A stretch of 8,400 nucleotides of DNA from Bacteroidota bacterium (GTDB lineage Bacteria; Bacteroidota; Bacteroidia; Bacteroidales; PUMT01), in the NCBI GenBank assembly GCA_003556985.1, contig PWPZ01000205.1, forward strand, positions 1-8,400, written 5' to 3'. Numbering within the stretch: the first letter of the stretch is position 1; each line of letters starts with the position of its first letter. The position numbers and the translations under genes are program-made. Below are positions 1 through 6,255 of the stretch, piece after piece. The notes beneath the pieces were generated by a model. The model ran no database searches. It was not told where the DNA came from and saw only the letters and a list, made by a program, of their open reading frames with translations.

Positions 1-778
1 CCGGATTGGGGCCGGTACCGTGCTTCTCCTGGATGAATTTCTGGGAGTTAAGCAGGATTTTGGGAGTGAGCTTTACATTACCGGGCTTATATACACCGTG
101 TACATTTCCAAAGGAGGCGGCAATGGTAAAGTTATCGTTCACCTTGATAAGCTCCTCGTAAGCATAGGCTACCTCTTCGGGCTGAGTGTAAAGCAGTGAG
201 TTGTCAATCTCGGTATTGTCAACACCGTCTTCTTCGCCGCCTGTTACGCCAAGCTCAATTTCAAGAGTCATGCCGAGCTTGTCCATGCGCTCCAGATATT
301 CCTTGCAGGTGCCAATATTCTCCTCGATCGGTTCCTCCGAAAGGTCAAGCATATGGGAACTGTAGAGAGGCTTTCCGTATCTCTGGTAATGCCTTTCGGC
401 ATATTCAAGAAGTCCGTCGATCCACGGAAGAAGCTTCCTTGCAGAGTGGTCGGTATGCAAAATTACCGGAACTCCATAAAGCTCCGACATGTGATGAATA
501 TGTTTCGCACCGGAAATGGCGCCTGCAATGGCCGCCTTATTTCCTTCATTGGAGAGTCCCTTACCTGCATAAAAGGAGGCTCCTCCGTTGGAAAACTGGA
601 TTATCACGGGGGAGTTCACTTCCTTAGCTGCTTCCAGTACGGCATTGACGGAATTTGTGCTTACCACGTTCACAGCAGGAAGAGCATAATTATTGGCTTT
701 TGCTATGCTAAATATGGTTTTTACATCTTCACCGGTAGCAACTCCGGGCTTCACCCTTTTCAATATTTTATCAGACAT
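1..778 (-). CDS. fba: Class II fructose-bisphosphate aldolase, 3' end cut by the window edge
   Basis: Zinc-dependent aldolase of glycolysis and gluconeogenesis (cytoplasm): fructose 1,6-bisphosphate to and from dihydroxyacetone phosphate plus glyceraldehyde 3-phosphate. The reverse strand reads open from an ATG at 778 to the edge, giving 259 residues that start MSDKILKRVKPGVATGEDV and follow the E. coli FbaA type almost throughout. Visible motifs are QFSNGGASF (61-69), the catalytic/zinc pair in HTDH (D110, H111), KLLPWIDGLL (115-124), SSHMLDLSEE (140-149), TLEIELGVTGGEEDGVDN (171-188) and the zinc histidine of NVHGVYKPGN (H227). FbaA is about 359 residues, so roughly 100 C-terminal residues, including the third zinc histidine and the phosphate-binding loop, lie outside. 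No Shine-Dalgarno sequence is seen; the start is fixed by the family N-terminus. It is separated from gnd by 267 bases and so probably has its own promoter. Confidence 0.96.
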   Translation of the reverse strand, partial: MSDKILKRVKPGVATGEDVKTIFSIAKANNYALPAVNVVSTNSVNAVLEAAKEVNSPVIIQFSNGGASFYAGKGLSNEGNKAAIAGAISGAKHIHHMSELYGVPVILHTDHSARKLLPWIDGLLEYAERHYQRYGKPLYSSHMLDLSEEPIEENIGTCKEYLERMDKLGMTLEIELGVTGGEEDGVDNTEIDNSLLYTQPEEVAYAYEELIKVNDNFTIAASFGNVHGVYKPGNVKLTPKILLNSQKFIQEKHGTGPNP

Positions 779-801
779 GATTAAGTAAATTATAATTAGT
801 A

Positions 802-849
802 TTCAGAAACATATTTTTCAGAAACGGACGTAAATTTATAATAATTTAC
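802..849 (-). promoter_or_regulatory. Direct repeat and A/T dyad upstream of fba
   Basis: Two exact copies of TTCAGAAAC lie at 802-810 and 817-825, 15 bases start to start. Next to them is a dyad with 7-base arms, GTAAATT (830-836) and AATTTAC (843-849), around a 6-base centre. They sit 24 to 71 bases upstream of the fba ATG, where a regulator or RNA polymerase would act. The repeats are seen directly; the regulatory role is inferred from position only. No convincing Bacteroidota promoter (TTTG plus TAnnTTTG at the right spacing) was found, and A/T-rich sequence easily gives chance dyads. Confidence 0.25.
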
Positions 850-914
850 CCAAACGACCTTACCAGGAGCAGAATTTAATGACTGAAATTACTGCACTGT
901 TCCGGAATCCTTTA

Positions 915-987
915 CACGGCCGGATCGGCAATCAGGTATAGTCTTGCTCCGGTTGACAAGGCTTAAGGGATCACATCTCCGGCCGTG
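915..987. repeat. Perfect 10-base inverted repeat in the gnd-fba gap
   Basis: CACGGCCGGA at 915-924 and TCCGGCCGTG at 978-987 are exact reverse complements, eight of ten positions being G or C, with a 53-base loop between. Inside the loop is a smaller pair, CTTG (943-946) with CAAG (957-960). Transcribed from the minus strand as gnd read-through or fba leader, it could fold into a long-loop stem. The complementarity is seen directly; any RNA function is inference. Confidence 0.4.
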
Positions 988-1045
988 GCAATACAGGAGA
1001 CGTTTGTCAGTTTTAAGAGCAGACGCTGCTTGCAGGCACTGATTA

Positions 1046-2500
1046 TCATACATTGTATGTGGAGGCTGCTGTTGTTCCTCCCCTGCCAGTCCAGTTGGTA
1101 TGAAAAAACTCTCCCCTCGGCTTGTCAATCCGTTCATATGTATGAGCCCCGAAATAATCGCGCTGTGCCTGCAACAGGTTGGCGGGAAGCCTTTCGCACC
1201 TGTAACCGTCATAATAGGCCAGAGCCGAGGATAAGGCAGGCAGCGGTATGCCGTTCGTCATTGCCAGGGCCACTACCCGGCGCCAGCTGGCCTGCGCCCT
1301 GTGAAGGGTATCCTTGAAAAAAGGATCCAGCATAAGATTCTTTAAATCCGGCTCCCTGTCAAATGCCTCTTTGATCTTTGACAGGAAAACGGATCTGATA
1401 ATACAACCACCTCTCCACATCAGGGCAATTCCTCCGTAATTAATATCCCATCCATATTCCCGGGCCGCCTCCCGCATCAAAACGTAACCCTGGGCATAGG
1501 AAACCATTTTGGAAGCATAGAGGGCCAGCCTCAGATCTTCAATGAATTCCACCCGGTTACCCGTAAATGAAATTTCAGGGCCCTCCAGGATCTTTGAAGC
1601 TTCAACCCTTTCCTCCTTCTGGGATGAAAGGCATCTTGAGAAGACAGATTCGCCTATAAGAGTAAGAGGAACACCCAGTTCAAGGGCAGTAATCCCTGTC
1701 CACTTACCGGTTCCTTTCTGTCCTGCCGTATCGAGTATTTTGTCTACCATGGGTGTTCCGTCTTCATCCTTATATCCAAGGATATCTCTTGTTATCTCAA
1801 TCAGGTAACTATCAAGCTCCCCTTTATTCCATTCACTGAACACCTCATGCATTTCTCCGGCATTCATGCCAAGCATATCCTTCATGATCTGGTATGCTTC
1901 GCATATAAGCTGCATATCACCGTACTCAATACCGTTATGTACCATTTTTACGAAATGGCCTGCGCCATCCTCCCCTACCCAGTCACAGCAGGGGGTGCCG
2001 TCATCAACCTTTGCTGCAATACTTTGAAAGATATCTTTAACCAGGGGCCAGGCTTCCTTTGACCCTCCGGGCATTATGGATGGCCCTTTAAGCGCGCCCT
2101 CCTCACCTCCGGAAACGCCGGTGCCGATATATAGTAACCCTTTGTCTTCCAGGAAGGCAGTACGCCGGTTGGTGTCCGGAAAATGCGAATTACCACCGTC
2201 AATAAGCAAATCGCCTTTATCGAGATAGGGGATTATCTTTTCAATAAAATCATCAACCGGTCCCCCGGCCTTAACCATCAGAATGATTTTGCGGGGCCGT
2301 TCCAGAGAATCAACCAGCTCCTGTAAACTACGGGTTCCAATAATTTTTTTTCCTTTTCCCCTCCCCTCGGTAAACCCATCAACCTTCTGGGTAGTCCGGT
2401 TATAAACCGCTACGGTAAAACCCTTGCTTTCCATATTTAAAACCAGGTTCTCACCCATAACGGCAAGACCTACCAGTCCGATATCTGCTTTTTCCTTCAT
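1046..2500 (-). CDS. gnd: 6-phosphogluconate dehydrogenase, decarboxylating
   Basis: Cytoplasmic enzyme of the oxidative pentose phosphate pathway: 6-phosphogluconate plus NADP+ gives ribulose 5-phosphate, CO2 and NADPH. The 484 residues match the full-length family. The N-terminal Rossmann domain has GLAVMG (11-16) and YNRT (33-36), the latter typical of NADP-binding members. The substrate signature GVSGGEEGALKGPSIMPGG spans 128-146, and the catalytic stretch KMVHNGIEYGDMQ gives K185 as general base and E192 as acid. The all-helical C-terminal domain ends with HTYERIDKPRGEFFHTNWTG, whose arginine and histidine normally reach into the partner subunit's active site. Start at 2500 fits the family N-terminus; no Shine-Dalgarno sequence is near. 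It lies 60 bases downstream of pdxB and may be co-transcribed with it. No zwf or pgl is in the window. Confidence 0.97.
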   Translation of the reverse strand: MKEKADIGLVGLAVMGENLVLNMESKGFTVAVYNRTTQKVDGFTEGRGKGKKIIGTRSLQELVDSLERPRKIILMVKAGGPVDDFIEKIIPYLDKGDLLIDGGNSHFPDTNRRTAFLEDKGLLYIGTGVSGGEEGALKGPSIMPGGSKEAWPLVKDIFQSIAAKVDDGTPCCDWVGEDGAGHFVKMVHNGIEYGDMQLICEAYQIMKDMLGMNAGEMHEVFSEWNKGELDSYLIEITRDILGYKDEDGTPMVDKILDTAGQKGTGKWTGITALELGVPLTLIGESVFSRCLSSQKEERVEASKILEGPEISFTGNRVEFIEDLRLALYASKMVSYAQGYVLMREAAREYGWDINYGGIALMWRGGCIIRSVFLSKIKEAFDREPDLKNLMLDPFFKDTLHRAQASWRRVVALAMTNGIPLPALSSALAYYDGYRCERLPANLLQAQRDYFGAHTYERIDKPRGEFFHTNWTGRGGTTAASTYNV

Positions 2501-2560
2501 AATTGTGTTTTTAGTATTATCCTTTTGATTAATTATAAGTGTACGGTATAAATTGTTTGA

Positions 2561-3685
2561 TCAGATTTTGAATCCGATTTTTTTGAACAGCTCAATAAGC
2601 GGATCGCGGGGATCATTAAAAGACAGCTTATAGGCACCGAATTCCCTGCGGGGAGGATAGTCATCCCTGAACTGTTCAAAATTTTCCGGGGCGGACTTCA
2701 ATGCTGAGCTGTCTGACTCTATATTGTAGGTATGCAGAAAAAGCTTCCCGGCAAGCTCATCGATACCTCCATGATCTTTTTCGATAATGATCAGGTTATT
2801 GTCCGGACCGGGTATATTTTCCGGGTACCAGTCGACGCTTCCCAGTTTAAAAAACCTGCTGATAGCCCTTACGCTCTGAGAAGTACCGTTTGCCTTGCCG
2901 TCAAGCGAATAACCGGCTATGTGAGGTGTTGTTATTGCTGCCAACGAAAGCAATTCCCTGTCAATATCGGGTTCATCTTCCCATACGTCAATTATGGCAC
3001 CCGAAAGGTGTCTGTTCAGCAAAGCCTGCTTCACTTCTGCAGTATCCATCACCTCACCCCGTGAGGTATTGATGAACCATCCACCCCTGCGCAACCGACC
3101 AAAAAAATCACTATCCGCCAGATGCAGCGTTTTATCCTCGCCCCTCCTGTTAAGAGGAACATGCATGGTTACTATATCTGACTCTGCCAGTAACCGGTCA
3201 ATACCAACGAATCCTTTCCCCCCTTCCGCCCTTGCCCGGGGAGGGTCGTTAAGCAACACCTTCATTCCCAGCAGCCGGGCGATCCTCTCCACCTTTTTAC
3301 CAACATGCCCCACCCCTACAATTCCAATAGTCAGCTCGCCGAACCTTTTGCCGCTCAGCAGGGTTATGCGGGCAAGTGAAGAGGCGACATACTGCATCAC
3401 CGACCCGGAATTACAGCCGGCGGCGTTGCTCCATGCAATGCCTTTCGACCGGCAATAGTCTGCGTCAATATGATCAAAACCGATGGTAGCGGTGGCAATG
3501 TATTTCACCCTGCTCCCTTCAAGAAGCCCCGCATTGCATTTCGTACGGGTCCGCACTATCAGCGCATCGGCATCCTTTACCTGTTCAGGACCAATGTCCC
3601 TTGCGGGGAAGTAAACGACCCGGGCATATTTGTCAAGTGCTCCCTTTAAAAAGGGTATTTTGTTATCTGCAACAACTGTTATCAT
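2561..3685 (-). CDS. pdxB: Erythronate-4-phosphate dehydrogenase
   Basis: Second step of the DXP-independent branch of pyridoxal 5'-phosphate (vitamin B6) synthesis: oxidises 4-phospho-D-erythronate to 2-oxo-3-hydroxy-4-phosphobutanoate, in the cytoplasm. The 374 residues have the layout of the D-2-hydroxyacid dehydrogenase superfamily: an N-terminal substrate lobe with TATIGFDHID (65-74), a Rossmann fold with GIVGVGHVGKKV (121-132), and the catalytic trio R209 in NTSRGE, E238 in WEDEPD and H255 in TPHIAGYS. The NTSRGEVMD and PHIAGYSLDGK segments and the extra C-terminal dimerisation region (about 290-374) separate PdxB from lactate or phosphoglycerate dehydrogenases. It heads a likely two-gene unit with gnd and has a promoter candidate just upstream. 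Its substrate derives from erythrose 4-phosphate, a pentose phosphate product. No serC or other pdx gene is visible. Confidence 0.93.
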   Translation of the reverse strand: MITVVADNKIPFLKGALDKYARVVYFPARDIGPEQVKDADALIVRTRTKCNAGLLEGSRVKYIATATIGFDHIDADYCRSKGIAWSNAAGCNSGSVMQYVASSLARITLLSGKRFGELTIGIVGVGHVGKKVERIARLLGMKVLLNDPPRARAEGGKGFVGIDRLLAESDIVTMHVPLNRRGEDKTLHLADSDFFGRLRRGGWFINTSRGEVMDTAEVKQALLNRHLSGAIIDVWEDEPDIDRELLSLAAITTPHIAGYSLDGKANGTSQSVRAISRFFKLGSVDWYPENIPGPDNNLIIIEKDHGGIDELAGKLFLHTYNIESDSSALKSAPENFEQFRDDYPPRREFGAYKLSFNDPRDPLIELFKKIGFKI

Positions 3686-3710
3686 TTACAACCAAACAAT
3701 TAATCTGACC

Positions 3711-3738
3711 ATTATAACCGGTGAAAAATCCATCCAAA
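3711..3738 (-). promoter_or_regulatory. Candidate promoter of pdxB
   Basis: On the minus strand TTTG (3738-3735) and TATAATGG (TATAAT at 3716-3711) are separated by 18 bases, with the TATAAT box about 25 bases before the pdxB ATG. This resembles the Bacteroidota layout of an upstream TTTG and a downstream TA-rich box with a spacer near 19, though the downstream box departs from TAnnTTTG. A second box, TATAATTG, lies farther upstream near 3768-3775 but has no TTTG at the expected distance. The match is by eye. Confidence 0.35.
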
Positions 3739-3756
3739 AGAATTTGCAATCACCGG
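3718..3756. repeat. Inverted repeat over the pdxB promoter candidate
   Basis: CCGGTGA (3718-3724) and TCACCGG (3750-3756) are exact reverse complements separated by 25 bases. The arms enclose the TTTG element of the promoter candidate; one arm begins next to the TATAAT box. It could be a bipartite operator or a stem in a transcript reading through from the gene upstream. The complementarity is direct; function is inferred only from position. The rest of the 173-base gap (3686-3858) shows a run of nine T on the minus strand (about 3804-3812) with no clear stem before it, so no terminator is called. Confidence 0.3.
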
Positions 3757-3858
3757 CACGATTATGCAATTATAGCATGGATATTGAAATTGAGAATTTA
3801 AACAAAAAAAAACTTTATGACACTCCGCATATTTTCCCCCGTAAATCAGTCCGGAATA

Positions 3859-5130
3859 CTAAAAAAACCGCTCCCGTGATGACCATAATCCCAGCGCCGG
3901 ATTGGATATATAGAAAAACTCCTCTCCGCTGTCGGTGATATTGATGCCTTCCCTGAGGTCACGGGGTTTGTATTTTTTCACCATCATGTCAAGCTCCCCG
4001 CTGGAATAATTGACCGAGGCGATCTCCTCCCGGCTGAGATATCCCGGACAATAGGTAATTTTAAACCTGTTCTCTGCCGATCCGTGAATAAGATGGGCTG
4101 CAGCGCTGAGGTTATTCCTGAGATCTTCATTCTCATCCACCAGCCGGAGTATTTCCGGAGTTGTAAGATAGCCGTATTTACGTATCAGGCGATCTATCTC
4201 CCTGTCCTCGCCAAACTGGCTGAGGCCGGGTGCCAGAACTATCAGCTCACCACCATCGGCAATAGCCATCCTGGTGCGGTATATTGATTTATTTCCCAGC
4301 CAGGTACTTTTATACTCATCAGGATCAAGATAAACCACAATTTTTTCCAGAGGTTTGTCAAGCATGATGAAGTTAACTTTCAGGGAAAGATCTGCTGCCT
4401 TCAGAAAACATTCATGGTCATCTCCCACAAACAGCCCTTTTGTTTCCAGTGTGCCGTCATCACCGGCAGCCACCACTGTAAGCACATACACAATGGGAAG
4501 ATGGCCGGCAAACTTTTCAGAAGCATAGTTGAGCACCTTTCTCACCGGCGTGTCGGCCCGGCCCATCATTCTTTCCATGCCGTATGCCGCTCCAAGGAAA
4601 TGGCTTTTGTTTATTCCTTCGCTCCCTCCGGTACCCACCAGCACGTTTTTGTTGTAGTTGGCCATGCCCGTTACTTCATGCGGCACAACCTGCCCAACCG
4701 ACAAAATAAGGTCATGCCCCCCTTCAACCAGGAGGCGGTTGACCTGGGCGGGCCAGGAGTAATCCACCCTGTTTTCTGACACTTCCCTGACATATTCTGC
4801 CGGAACTTCCCCAAGGGTAACAACATCGGTTCTCCACTTATGAACCCTGAAAAGGGAATGGGGAACCCCCGGGAACATCCTGTCTGTTTCATTTTCACTC
4901 ATCGGGAAATGAGTTCCCAGTGCAGGCAGAACATCGGTCAGGGCATCACCGTAATACTGCCATGCATACGAAGTCAGCTCGCCGGCCCGGGAATGAAAGC
5001 GGGTAAAATCGGGAGGCAGTGCAAGCACCTTTTTCCTGGTGCCCAGCCTGTCAAGTGCCTCATTCAGACCTGCCTGAAGATCCTTTGATGAGAGCACTTC
5101 GTTTTCCGAACCTTTTGCAAAATATAGCAT
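3859..5130 (-). CDS. LarA-family nickel-pincer 2-hydroxyacid racemase/epimerase homologue (DUF2088 type)
   Basis: LarA, the prototype, interconverts D- and L-lactate by hydride transfer using a nickel-pincer nucleotide fixed to a lysine. This 423-residue protein keeps the landmarks: PPDFTR (D41, R44), ALGTHFPM (H74), VVPHEVTG (H151), K161 and H177 in NKSHFLGA. The steps H151 to K161 (10) and K161 to H177 (16) equal those between H174, K184 and H200 of the T. thermosaccharolyticum enzyme as I recall it, so a working cofactor site is likely. K281 (WLGNKSIYR) may be the second active-site lysine. It differs from classical LarA in sequence around the first histidine, so lactate may not be the substrate. 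Neighbouring uxuA suggests a sugar acid such as gluconate/mannonate (inference). The cofactor-making genes larB, larC and larE are not in the window. No signal peptide; cytoplasmic. The family call is firm, the substrate unknown. Confidence 0.85.
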   Translation of the reverse strand: MLYFAKGSENEVLSSKDLQAGLNEALDRLGTRKKVLALPPDFTRFHSRAGELTSYAWQYYGDALTDVLPALGTHFPMSENETDRMFPGVPHSLFRVHKWRTDVVTLGEVPAEYVREVSENRVDYSWPAQVNRLLVEGGHDLILSVGQVVPHEVTGMANYNKNVLVGTGGSEGINKSHFLGAAYGMERMMGRADTPVRKVLNYASEKFAGHLPIVYVLTVVAAGDDGTLETKGLFVGDDHECFLKAADLSLKVNFIMLDKPLEKIVVYLDPDEYKSTWLGNKSIYRTRMAIADGGELIVLAPGLSQFGEDREIDRLIRKYGYLTTPEILRLVDENEDLRNNLSAAAHLIHGSAENRFKITYCPGYLSREEIASVNYSSGELDMMVKKYKPRDLREGINITDSGEEFFYISNPALGLWSSRERFF

Positions 5131-5152
5131 ACAGATCGTGTTTTAATTTGTT

Positions 5153-5169
5153 TTTTACCGCAGGTAAAA
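5153..5169. promoter_or_regulatory. 17-base dyad upstream of the LarA homologue
   Basis: TTTTACC (5153-5159) and GGTAAAA (5163-5169) are perfect 7-base arms around GCA, ending 22 bases before the LarA-homologue start codon. Size and spacing suit an operator for a dimeric regulator; as RNA it would be a hairpin with a 3-base loop close to the start. No promoter boxes are convincing beside it. The dyad is seen directly, the operator role is inferred. Confidence 0.4.
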
Positions 5170-5217
5170 TTGGCCTGCCTTCTGATGGACTGTACCGCTT
5201 AAATGGCTTCAGGAGCC

Positions 5218-5241
5218 AGCCCGGTAAAAAATTACCCGGCT
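5218..5241. promoter_or_regulatory. Second dyad with GGTAA/TTACC half-sites
   Basis: AGCCCGGTAA (5218-5227) and TTACCCGGCT (5232-5241) pair over ten positions with a single C-C mismatch, around AAAA. The half-site is the same as in the dyad at 5153-5169 but turned inside out. Next to it CTCAG (5246-5250) and CTGAG (5255-5259) form a small perfect hairpin. Together they could end the HAD-gene transcript, but no T run follows on the minus strand, so a rho-independent terminator is not called. Confidence 0.35.
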
Positions 5242-5281
5242 ACCCCTCAGTCCGCTGAGTCCCGCCCGGGGGGTGCATTTT

Positions 5282-5334
5282 CAGCTCCGGCAGCTTCGGC
5301 AGCTCCGGCAGCACCGGCAGCTCCGGCAGCTTCG
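5282..5334. repeat. 9-base tandem repeat directly after the HAD stop codon
   Basis: Nearly six head-to-tail copies of a 9-base unit, plus-strand consensus CAGCTCCGG, lie at 5282, 5291, 5300, 5309, 5318 and 5327 (the last one base short). Units differ at one or two positions (CTTCGG, CACCGG). On the minus strand the array begins one codon after the TAA of the HAD gene and stays in that gene's frame, where it would encode a Leu-Pro-X repeat (LPE, LPV, LPE, LPK, LPE). Unit length divisible by three means copy-number changes would not shift frame. Too short and gapless for a CRISPR array. Confidence 0.85.
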
Positions 5335-5335
5335 C

Positions 5336-6226
5336 TTACCAGCCGGGTTTTTCAGGCAGTAACGAGTTAAATTCATCGAGCAGTTTCTTTTCATAGTCGC
5401 CCTCATAGCTCCCGTTAAAAAACCTGTCCAGCCCCTCATTATAAAACCTTTCCCAGGATTCTTCCTCGTGCCCCGGATTTATGGGAAAAAACAAAACCCC
5501 GTTTGATGAGGCGGCCTTGTAATCGCCAGGAGCGTCGCCCACCATAAGTATCCTGTTGTCAGGCAGCTTACCTTTGGCGGCAAGTGCCAGATGTTCCGTT
5601 TTGGTGCCATATTCCTGACCGGCGATAACATGCACATACCTGTCTATATCGTTTTCTTCCCACTCCCTTTTGAGAGCTTCGACCGGGGTCTGGGAAACCA
5701 CTATGGCATCGGCCTTTGCAGTCAGTTTTTCCAGCGACTCTTTTACCAGAGGGAAGGGATTGATACCGAACACCAGTTCGGCAATATCGCTGTTGACTTT
5801 TTTTGACCATTCCAGGGCAAGTAAAATACGGGGATCGTTGACCCGGGAAGCATATTTCTCCAGGGCAGGATTGCCCAGTTTTGTTTCTTTGGATACCCAC
5901 TCCCTGAGGGCACTCATATCGGGCATGGCGGCATCTCTTTTCTTCACCTCCTCCCGGTCTTTCAAAAGATCAACTGCTTCAAGCAGTGCCTTGAACCTGT
6001 TAACACCCCGGGTTTTGGAATATAGATTGACAAACTCCCAGGTTTCGCGGGCATATTTTGAAACCCGCTGCAAATTGTAGAATTTTATAAAATTGGGACA
6101 AAAGCACTCTTTTTGCTTGATCTCCATAGTATCGAAAACGCATCCGTCGGAATCGATCCCTATGAAAAACTCTTTATCCAGCTTCAGATTTTTAAGCTCG
6201 TCCTGCAAATTAACTGATTGTGACAT
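5336..6226 (-). CDS. HAD-superfamily hydrolase, probable phosphatase of unknown substrate
   Basis: The 296 residues carry all haloacid dehalogenase-type motifs: I, GIDSDGCVFDT with nucleophile D25 and acid D27; II, VVSQT with S178; III, the lysine of GTKTEHL (K209); IV, VGDAPGDYKAA with D231 and D235. The DxD pair in motif I indicates a phosphatase or phosphotransferase rather than a dehalogenase. A long mostly helical insert (about 40-155) between motifs I and II is a C1-type cap, which sets the substrate. No signal peptide or membrane segment: cytoplasmic. It starts 29 bases after the PFK gene, A/T-rich spacer without Shine-Dalgarno, so it is almost certainly in one transcript with pfp and uxuA. 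Context suggests a phosphorylated sugar or sugar acid, but the sequence does not show which. I do not recognise a named subfamily. Confidence 0.85.
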   Translation of the reverse strand: MSQSVNLQDELKNLKLDKEFFIGIDSDGCVFDTMEIKQKECFCPNFIKFYNLQRVSKYARETWEFVNLYSKTRGVNRFKALLEAVDLLKDREEVKKRDAAMPDMSALREWVSKETKLGNPALEKYASRVNDPRILLALEWSKKVNSDIAELVFGINPFPLVKESLEKLTAKADAIVVSQTPVEALKREWEENDIDRYVHVIAGQEYGTKTEHLALAAKGKLPDNRILMVGDAPGDYKAASSNGVLFFPINPGHEEESWERFYNEGLDRFFNGSYEGDYEKKLLDEFNSLLPEKPGW

Positions 6227-6255
6227 GATTTTCTATTTTAATTAAAACTATGACT

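Larger units (their letters stand above)
779..1045. other. Intergenic region between gnd and fba with inverted repeats
   Basis: This 267-base gap holds no gene I can support. The fba-proximal part (about 779-850) is A/T-rich and holds a direct repeat and a dyad. The gnd-proximal part (about 860-1045) is more GC-rich and contains a perfect 10-base inverted repeat plus a small hairpin, AGCAG (1018-1022) with CTGCT (1026-1030), just after the gnd stop. That hairpin lacks a clean run of U on the minus strand, so I do not call it a terminator. No tRNA, SRP RNA or known riboswitch motif is recognisable. It probably contains the fba leader and promoter. Confidence 0.6.

Noticed and set aside
196..784. 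Two 143-codon plus-strand open frames opposite fba
   Set aside because: They are antisense to a strongly conserved aldolase, are rich in cysteine and arginine or otherwise low in meaning, and have no recognisable domain.
915..990. tRNA or SRP RNA in the gnd-fba gap
   Set aside because: No GTTCGAATC-like T loop, no anticodon arm geometry and no SRP GGAAGGAAGC-type core were found.
889..1212. 107-codon minus-strand open frame running from inside gnd into the gnd-fba gap
   Set aside because: It overlaps the conserved gnd C-terminus in another frame, shows no family motif, and its gap part overlaps an inverted repeat rather than a coding pattern.
3799..3861. Terminator after the LarA homologue
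   Set aside because: There is a run of T on the minus strand near 3804-3812, but I could find no GC-rich stem immediately before it.
5218..5259. Rho-independent terminator after the HAD gene
   Set aside because: Stems are present but the minus strand has no T run after them; the T run falls in the loop instead.
5276..5278. Tiny 12-codon minus-strand open frame (MHPPGGTQRTEG) before the LarA homologue as a leader peptide
   Set aside because: It has no ribosome binding site, no codon run relevant to an attenuator, and is explained as the tail of the in-frame extension behind the HAD stop.
5282..5334. CRISPR array or REP-type element
   Set aside because: The units are 9 bases with no spacers, so it is a simple tandem repeat.
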